From Anaeroplasmataceae bacterium (lineage in GTDB: Bacteria > Bacillota_I > Bacilli_A > Acholeplasmatales > Anaeroplasmataceae), in contig JAIDMV010000051.1 in NCBI GenBank assembly GCA_029050385.1, positions 1 to 9,484 on the forward strand: a DNA stretch of 9,484 bases, in the 5' to 3' direction. Shown in pieces: positions 4,905 to 9,484 of the stretch. Under the pieces are notes generated by a model, which had not been told where the DNA came from, made no database searches, and saw nothing but the letters and a program-made list of their open reading frames with translations. Each line of letters starts with the position of its first letter. Positions within the stretch are counted from its first letter, which is position 1. The position numbers and the translations under genes were made by a program.

Positions 4905-6167
4905 ATGCTAAATAAAGTTAGTGAACGATGTGCATTAGATAAACATGCTAAATTTTATTATGCTTCAAATCGACTTTTCTTTGAACTTAAAATCATTCGA
5001 ATCCTTTTATACCTTCTAGCAATTATTCCAGTTGTTATCACAGTTTTACCACAGATTAAATCTAATCAAATTTCAAATGTGGTTTGTACAATTGTCTCTT
5101 TTGCTATTACATTAATTAATGAATCAACAAGTTCCTTTATGAATAGACACAAGGATTACGCAATTTATTCCTTACAGTTATACGAAACAGGAATTACAGG
5201 ATCCACATTTTCTAAGATTGAATATGATCGAGAGCTTACGAACGATTTAAATGAGCTTGCTATTAGAAGAGGAATTCCTAAGATGAAGCAGCAGGAGGAA
5301 TATCATACTGTATGTGTTCCAAAGGATATTTCAGATGAATATAGTTATTTATATATCTGCAGAATTAACGCTGCAACAAACAAGTATTTATTAAGTAGAG
5401 TAATTTATATTTATTTCTTTATCTTAATTGCAATCGTAGCCATATTCATTGGTGCTATTTTCCTAAAAAAAGAGACAAGTCAGTATTTGATTTTACTTAT
5501 AGGATTCTACCCATTAATTAGCCCTATCATTAAAGATTTAAATAGTGCTAAGGAATGTACTAGAGACTGTACAAAGGTTTGTGCAGATATTGATAATTAT
5601 TTTGCTGATGGAGATGCATCAGTAGAACGTCTTGCCAGAATGCATTATTATGTTCAGCAAATTGAATTTGAAATGTTTTCCAGCAGACCAACGATTTATA
5701 AATTATTTAAAAAGTTATTTAGTGGTGGTGTAGAAGTTTTACAGGATGGTGTAACAGAACGCTTTAGATCTTCCATTGTGGAATTGAAACAAAAATCATT
5801 AATGAATAAAGGATTGCTATCTCAGCCTAAGGGCAAATCTTTAATTACTCAAAAAGAATATGATTTAGAGCAATTGAAAAAAATTGAAAAGCAGAAAAAG
5901 GTAGTCAAGATTACAAAACCAATCGAATCCAAAACTATAACTCCTAAACCTACACAGGTAAAACCAGTAGTTAAATCTTCTGAAACCAAGATAGCACCTA
6001 AGACACCAGCTAAAAAGCCTGCAAAGGCAACATCAGTCAAATCAGCAACGAAACCTGTGCCAGTGAAAAAGAAGGAGACTCCTAAAACTGTCAAAAAAAT
6101 ACCAGCTCCCAAGGTTTCTGGACAAAAGAAATCAAAGGATACGACAGCAAAGAAGAATACCAAATAG
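4905..6167 (+). CDS. Four-transmembrane protein resembling S-4TM putative pore-forming effectors, with a Lys/Pro/Ala-rich C-terminal tail
   Basis: This is a 420-residue protein with four clear membrane segments in two pairs: residues 30-49 and 57-76, then 165-187 and 194-212. A cytosolic helical region of about 90 residues separates the pairs. The N-terminal FYYASNRLFFELKIIRILLY, the polar INESTSSFMNRHKD after TM2, the YPLISPIIKD ending of TM4, and the post-TM helices with EMFSSRPTIYKLFKKLF resemble the S-4TM family. Aravind and colleagues predicted that family to be pore-forming effectors in nucleotide-signalling defence systems. This is recognition from memory, not a search. Residues about 330-420 form a low-complexity basic tail rich in Lys, Pro, Thr and Ala, like histone H1. 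There is no signal peptide. I chose ATG 4905 because AAGGAG lies 8 nt upstream, whereas GTG 4884 precedes that site. It likely shares a transcript with the winged-helix gene. No cyclase gene is in the window. Confidence 0.65.
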   Translation: MLNKVSERCALDKHAKFYYASNRLFFELKIIRILLYLLAIIPVVITVLPQIKSNQISNVVCTIVSFAITLINESTSSFMNRHKDYAIYSLQLYETGITGSTFSKIEYDRELTNDLNELAIRRGIPKMKQQEEYHTVCVPKDISDEYSYLYICRINAATNKYLLSRVIYIYFFILIAIVAIFIGAIFLKKETSQYLILLIGFYPLISPIIKDLNSAKECTRDCTKVCADIDNYFADGDASVERLARMHYYVQQIEFEMFSSRPTIYKLFKKLFSGGVEVLQDGVTERFRSSIVELKQKSLMNKGLLSQPKGKSLITQKEYDLEQLKKIEKQKKVVKITKPIESKTITPKPTQVKPVVKSSETKIAPKTPAKKPAKATSVKSATKPVPVKKKETPKTVKKIPAPKVSGQKKSKDTTAKKNTK

Positions 6168-6184
6168 ATTTCTATGTTTTTCTA

Positions 6185-6213
6185 TTGTAATATTTTAGGA
6201 AAAAGTGTATAAT
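6185..6213 (+). promoter_or_regulatory. Promoter of the SAM riboswitch-priA-fmt transcript
   Basis: TTGTAA (6185-6190), a 17-nt spacer, and a perfect TATAAT (6208-6213). The expected start near 6219-6221 is immediately before the aptamer P1 strand, leaving almost no extra leader. Confidence 0.8.
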
Positions 6214-6218
6214 ACATT

Positions 6219-6306
6219 ATGTCCATAAAGAGAAGATGAGAGACAAGCTCTGTGACTCTTCAGCAACCTTTTCAGTAAGGTGCTAATGCTTGTATGATGG
6301 CGATAA
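6219..6306 (+). ncRNA. SAM-I (S-box) riboswitch aptamer
   Basis: The SAM-I core is clearly readable. AGAGA at 6229-6233 leads into P2 (6232-6236/6257-6261) and an internal UGA-containing kink-turn-like region. P2b follows (6239-6242/6248-6251) with a 5-nt loop ACAAG. CAGCAACC (6261-6268) and AAGGTGCTAAT (6277-6287) then form P3 and J3/4, the most conserved part of the family. Compared with a typical S-box, P2 and P2b keep pairing through compensatory changes. P1 appears short (CCAT 6223-6226/ATGG 6297-6300, plus a G-C pair). P4 is short or missing. SAM binding would favour P1 and thus terminator formation, lowering expression of priA-fmt when SAM is plentiful. Confidence 0.85.
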
Positions 6307-6321
6307 AATGTATTTGATTTC

Positions 6322-6349
6322 AAAAGCCATCATTACGATGGTTTTTATT
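6322..6349 (+). terminator. Riboswitch expression-platform terminator
   Basis: A stem pairs 6322-6331 with 6337-6346 around loop ATTAC, with the T-run partly inside the stem. The left arm GCCATCAT (6326-6333) is also perfectly complementary to ATGATGGC (6294-6301), which contains the P1 3' strand. Antiterminator and P1 are thus mutually exclusive, the classic S-box off-switch layout. Confidence 0.82.
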
Positions 6350-6372
6350 ATAAACAGAAAGGATGGGATGAT

Positions 6373-8691
6373 ATGATCGCAAGCATTGTTGTGGACATTG
6401 CAGCTAAACAAGTAAATCAAACTTTTGATTATATGGTTCCATCACATCTTGAGGGTATCCTGCAGGTCGGATACAGAGTCCGTGTGATTTTTGGAAATCG
6501 TACTGTATTAGGCTTTGTGGTGGAATTGAAGGATAAAACAGAGTTCAAGAAAAAACTACGTGAAATCAGTGATATTGTAGATGTTTATCCCGTCTTAAAT
6601 GAAGAATTTGTAAATTTAGCAAAATTTATTGCAAATCATAATTTTTCTTATTACGCTGTTGCGTTACAAACCATGATTCCTTCAGCTCTTAAAATCAAAT
6701 ATCAGAAGATTGCCAAAGTGAAGGATATCCCTGAAGAATTAAATGACATTTTTAAAGGCAAAAAAGAAATTAGTATTGATAACAGAACTCCAGAAGAATT
6801 AAGCAGAATTTATAAAGCACATAAAGAGGGGATTCTTGAACTGGATACTAAATTCAAGCAGAATAGAAAAGAAAAGACTGTGGAATATGTCTTTATAAAG
6901 GATGATACTATACTTCCCAAAAGTAAGCAGGGAACAAAGCTTTTAGAGTATTTAAAGGAATTAGATGAGGTAACTTCTGTCCCAATGGTATTAGAAAACA
7001 CAGGTTTTTCCAAAGGTGTACTGGATACTTTAATTAAACAAGGAACTCTTGGTTCCTATAAGAAAGAAGTATTAAAAGCAGATAATATTCTGATTACAGA
7101 AATCCCACCTTATGAACTGAATGCTTCCCAAAAGAAAGCTTATGAAACACTTTCTTATAATGAAACAAAAACCTATCTTTTACATGGTGTGACTGGTAGC
7201 GGAAAGACAATTGTGTATATCCATTGGATTAAAGATGTATTGGCTATGGGCAAGCAGGCATTGTTGTTAGTACCTGAAATTTCCTTAACTCCTCAGATTA
7301 CATCTATTTTCCAAAGCCATTTTGGAAATGATGTAGCTATTTTACATTCTAGATTATCTGTGTATGACCGCTATACAGCATGGAAAAAGATATTAACTCA
7401 TCAGGTTCGAATTGTTATAGGAGCTCGTTCTGCAATATTTGCACCTTTAGATCAGCTAGGAATCATCATCATTGATGAGGAGCATGAACAATCCTATATA
7501 CAGGATAATAACCCAAAATATAACGCGATTGAAATTGCTAAGCTGAGAAGCCAAACGCACAAATGTCCGCTGGTATTGGGAAGTGCTACACCAAATGTCT
7601 GTGATTATTATCAGGCAATAGAGGGCGAATATGAATTGCTTACCATGCCAACACGTGCCAATCAGCACCCACTTCCTAAGAAGACGCTTATAGATATGCG
7701 TGAGGAACTAAAATCAGGAAACAAGTCTGTGTTCTCTAGAAGTTTACAAAAAAGACTAATAGAGGTTTATGGAAGAAATGAACAGTCTATACTATTTTTA
7801 AACAGAAGAGGACATTCCTCTTTTGTGATGTGCAGGAGCTGTGGAGAGGTTATAGAATGTCCGCATTGTGATGTGTCCTTAACCTATCATTCTGGCACAA
7901 ATACACTCGTATGCCATCATTGTGGATATAAGCAAATGAATGTGGAAAGCTGTCCTGCATGTGGTAGTTCAAAGATACGCTTTGTTGGAAGTGGTACAGA
8001 AAAAGTGATGGAAGAGATTCAAAATCTGTTACCAGAAGCCAGGATTCTTCGTGTGGATTTAGATACCACATCTAAGATGGTGGATTATGAAACTGCTTTT
8101 GAACAATTTAAAAAGCATGAGGCAGATATTATGGTTGGAACGCAGATGATTGCAAAAGGATTAGATTTTGCAGATGTCACTTTGGTAGGTATTATCAATG
8201 CAGACTTAGCTCTTCATTATCCTAGCTATGCTTCTAATATGACTGCCTATAACCTGATTGAGCAGGTTTCTGGTCGGGCAGGACGAGGTGACAAAACAGG
8301 AGAGGTTATTATTCAGACCTACCAGCCAGAACACTTTGTTTTAGAAACATCCATGAAAAATGATTTTGATGGGTTCTTTAAAAAAGAAATTGCCAATAGA
8401 AAAATTACCGGAATGCCTCCATTTTCTTTGGCAATAGAGATTATGATTGAATCTGAAAATTTGTCTATGGCAAAAACGGAAAGCTATCGTATGTTACACG
8501 CTTTAAAATCAGTAGCTAAGGAAAGTGAAATCTTAGGACCAGCAGAAGGATTACCTTTTCGCTTACATGATATGTATAGATACACGATCCAACTTAAAAT
8601 TGTAGAAGATGCTGTAATGGATAAGATAAGCGAAATTTATCCGATGTATCAAACGAATAAAGATGTAAATATAAAAATTACAAGGATGTGA
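6373..8691 (+). CDS. priA: Primosomal protein N', replication restart helicase PriA
   Basis: PriA is a 3'-to-5' superfamily 2 helicase that recognises stalled or repaired forks and reloads the replicative helicase. At 772 residues it is full length. The N-terminal 3'-DNA-binding domain is visible (VDIAAKQVNQTFDYMVP, then GYRVRVIFGNR). Walker A GVTGSGKT is at 272-279, Walker B DEEH at 368-371, and GSATP follows. A zinc-binding insertion has eight cysteines (C487, C490, C496, C499, C514, C517, C527, C530). Helicase motifs V/VI appear as GTQMIAKGLDF and EQVSGRAGRG. ATG 6373 follows AAAGGA at 6358-6363; the two ATGs just upstream of it (6363 and 6368) run straight into stop codons. It is the first gene after the SAM riboswitch and ends 4 nt before fmt, so the two are co-transcribed. 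Confidence 0.97.
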   Translation: MIASIVVDIAAKQVNQTFDYMVPSHLEGILQVGYRVRVIFGNRTVLGFVVELKDKTEFKKKLREISDIVDVYPVLNEEFVNLAKFIANHNFSYYAVALQTMIPSALKIKYQKIAKVKDIPEELNDIFKGKKEISIDNRTPEELSRIYKAHKEGILELDTKFKQNRKEKTVEYVFIKDDTILPKSKQGTKLLEYLKELDEVTSVPMVLENTGFSKGVLDTLIKQGTLGSYKKEVLKADNILITEIPPYELNASQKKAYETLSYNETKTYLLHGVTGSGKTIVYIHWIKDVLAMGKQALLLVPEISLTPQITSIFQSHFGNDVAILHSRLSVYDRYTAWKKILTHQVRIVIGARSAIFAPLDQLGIIIIDEEHEQSYIQDNNPKYNAIEIAKLRSQTHKCPLVLGSATPNVCDYYQAIEGEYELLTMPTRANQHPLPKKTLIDMREELKSGNKSVFSRSLQKRLIEVYGRNEQSILFLNRRGHSSFVMCRSCGEVIECPHCDVSLTYHSGTNTLVCHHCGYKQMNVESCPACGSSKIRFVGSGTEKVMEEIQNLLPEARILRVDLDTTSKMVDYETAFEQFKKHEADIMVGTQMIAKGLDFADVTLVGIINADLALHYPSYASNMTAYNLIEQVSGRAGRGDKTGEVIIQTYQPEHFVLETSMKNDFDGFFKKEIANRKITGMPPFSLAIEIMIESENLSMAKTESYRMLHALKSVAKESEILGPAEGLPFRLHDMYRYTIQLKIVEDAVMDKISEIYPMYQTNKDVNIKITRM

Positions 8692-8695
8692 AAAC

Positions 8696-9484
8696 ATGAA
8701 AATTGTATTTATGGGAACTCCCGATTTTGCAGTGCCAATTTTAGAAGCACTACATGAAAAATATGAAATTGTACTCGTCATCAGTCAGCCCAACAAATTA
8801 AAGAAAAAGGGGCAGTGGCTTGATACACCAGTTGCCGCTACGGCCAAGCGTTTGGGTTTACCTCTTTATCAGCCTGAAAAGGTGGGGGCAGATGTAGAGT
8901 ATATCAGAAGTTTTCAAGGAGACGTGTTAGTGACTGCAGCCTTTGGACAGTATATCCCTTCTAAGGTACTTGCCTTATTTAAAAAGACAATGAATGTACA
9001 TGGCTCCTTACTTCCAAAATATCGTGGAGGAGCACCTATTCAGCGTTCTATAATGAATGGTGATACCAAAACGGGTATTACAATTATTGAGATGGCAAAA
9101 AAGTTGGATGCAGGGATTATGTATGCCAAAAGAGAATGTCCAATCTTAGAAAGTGATACTTCCAGCACAATGTTTGAAAAGCTTTCTAAGATGGGAAGAG
9201 ATTTACTTTTAGAGGTCATAGAAGATATATATACAGGAAAGCTTACTGGTGAGGTACAAAATGAAGATGAGGTTACCTATGCCCCAAATTTAACACCAGA
9301 AGAAGAAATCATAGATTTTAATCGTCCTGCAAAGGATATAGTTCATCAGATTATGGGCTTATCCTTAGAACCAGGAGCCACCATAGTATTTAAGGATATA
9401 AAACTAAAAGTCTTTCAGGCCAAGGTTGTAGAGGATACGTAAAACCAAGTACCAGGAACTGTTTTATCTCTAAAGAAACAGGTT
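8696..9484 (+). pseudogene. fmt: Methionyl-tRNA formyltransferase, interrupted by an in-frame TAA (3' end outside window)
   Basis: Fmt formylates initiator Met-tRNA using 10-formyltetrahydrofolate. The catalytic domain is intact: MGTPDFAVPIL at 6-16, the NVHGSLLPKYRGGAP signature with N100 and H102, and D138 in KLDAG, matching the catalytic Asn/His/Asp triad. The tRNA-binding C-terminal domain begins normally (about residue 205), but TAA at 9440-9442 ends the frame at 248 residues against about 310 in the family. The same frame continues NQVPGTVLSLKKQV to the window edge, and PGTVL is exactly where Fmt proteins have PGT(I/V). The stop therefore lies inside the gene, not at its end. The product may be a truncated enzyme, a nonfunctional allele, or the stop may be a sequencing error. 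The start has AGGATG 7 nt upstream and overlaps no gene; the 4-nt gap from priA suggests coupling. Confidence 0.85.
9440..9442 (+). other. fmt: In-frame TAA interrupting fmt
   Basis: Codon 249 is TAA, followed by in-frame Fmt-like sequence. Neighbouring genes (udk, the DUF6339 gene, the winged-helix gene) use TAA as a normal stop, so reassignment of TAA is unlikely. A single-base change from CAA, AAA, GAA or TCA would restore the frame. Confidence 0.8.

Noticed and set aside
5849..6163. Minus-strand open frame of 104 codons opposite the basic tail
   Set aside because: It is the Phe/Val/Gly-rich antisense reading of Lys/Pro/Thr/Ala codons, with no ribosome binding site; the plus-strand gene explains it. 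The other minus-strand frames are likewise shadows.
6164..6180. ATAG-ATTT-CTAT followed by a T-run, as a terminator for the S-4TM gene
   Set aside because: The stem is only 4 A/T-rich base pairs, too weak to claim, although the T-run is suggestive.
1..9484. CRISPR arrays, tRNA/rRNA genes, insertion sequences, attachment sites
   Set aside because: I saw no regularly spaced repeats, cloverleaf-like genes, transposase genes or terminal repeats, and no direct repeats flanking the accessory regions.

Overview
The window looks like a low-G+C Firmicutes chromosome. The supporting signs are AT-rich coding sequence, strong Shine-Dalgarno (SD) sites, extended -10 promoters, an S-box riboswitch and intrinsic terminators ending in T-runs. 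Every gene is on the plus strand. Erysipelotrichia or a related gut Firmicute is my guess from overall feel only; no marker here fixes the taxon.

Bases 1-2744 hold the 3' end of an accessory, probably anti-phage or restriction-type, operon. It contains the C-terminal part of a large protein that I tentatively place with GHKL/HSP90-like (MORC/MutL-type) ATPases, an uncharacterised 301-residue protein, and a DUF6339-like protein. The genes are overlapping, so translationally packed, and the operon ends in an intrinsic terminator. A small XRE-type regulator with its own promoter and terminator follows (2855-3165).

Bases 3164-4386 are housekeeping: a stand-alone CinA C-terminal domain protein (NMN deamidase family) and uridine kinase (udk), each with its own promoter signals.

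Bases 4396-6167 form a second accessory unit. A strong promoter drives a structured leader or small RNA of about 150 nt that I cannot assign to a class. It ends in a terminator. After that come a 75-residue winged-helix protein and a four-transmembrane protein resembling S-4TM putative pore-forming effectors. The membrane protein carries an unusual histone-H1-like Lys/Pro/Ala tail, and its ribosome binding site lies inside a perfect 9-bp inverted repeat.

Bases 6185-9484 hold a SAM-I (S-box) riboswitch with its own promoter and terminator in front of priA (replication restart helicase) and fmt (Met-tRNA formyltransferase). This places a methionine-cycle sensor on a replication/translation-initiation operon. 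The fmt reading frame is broken by an in-frame TAA at 9440-9442, and recognisable Fmt sequence continues in the same frame to the window edge.

The points most worth checking are the riboswitch-priA-fmt linkage and its atypical P4 region, the fmt nonsense codon, the unassigned RNA, the S-4TM/winged-helix pair without a visible nucleotide cyclase, and the DUF6339 operon.
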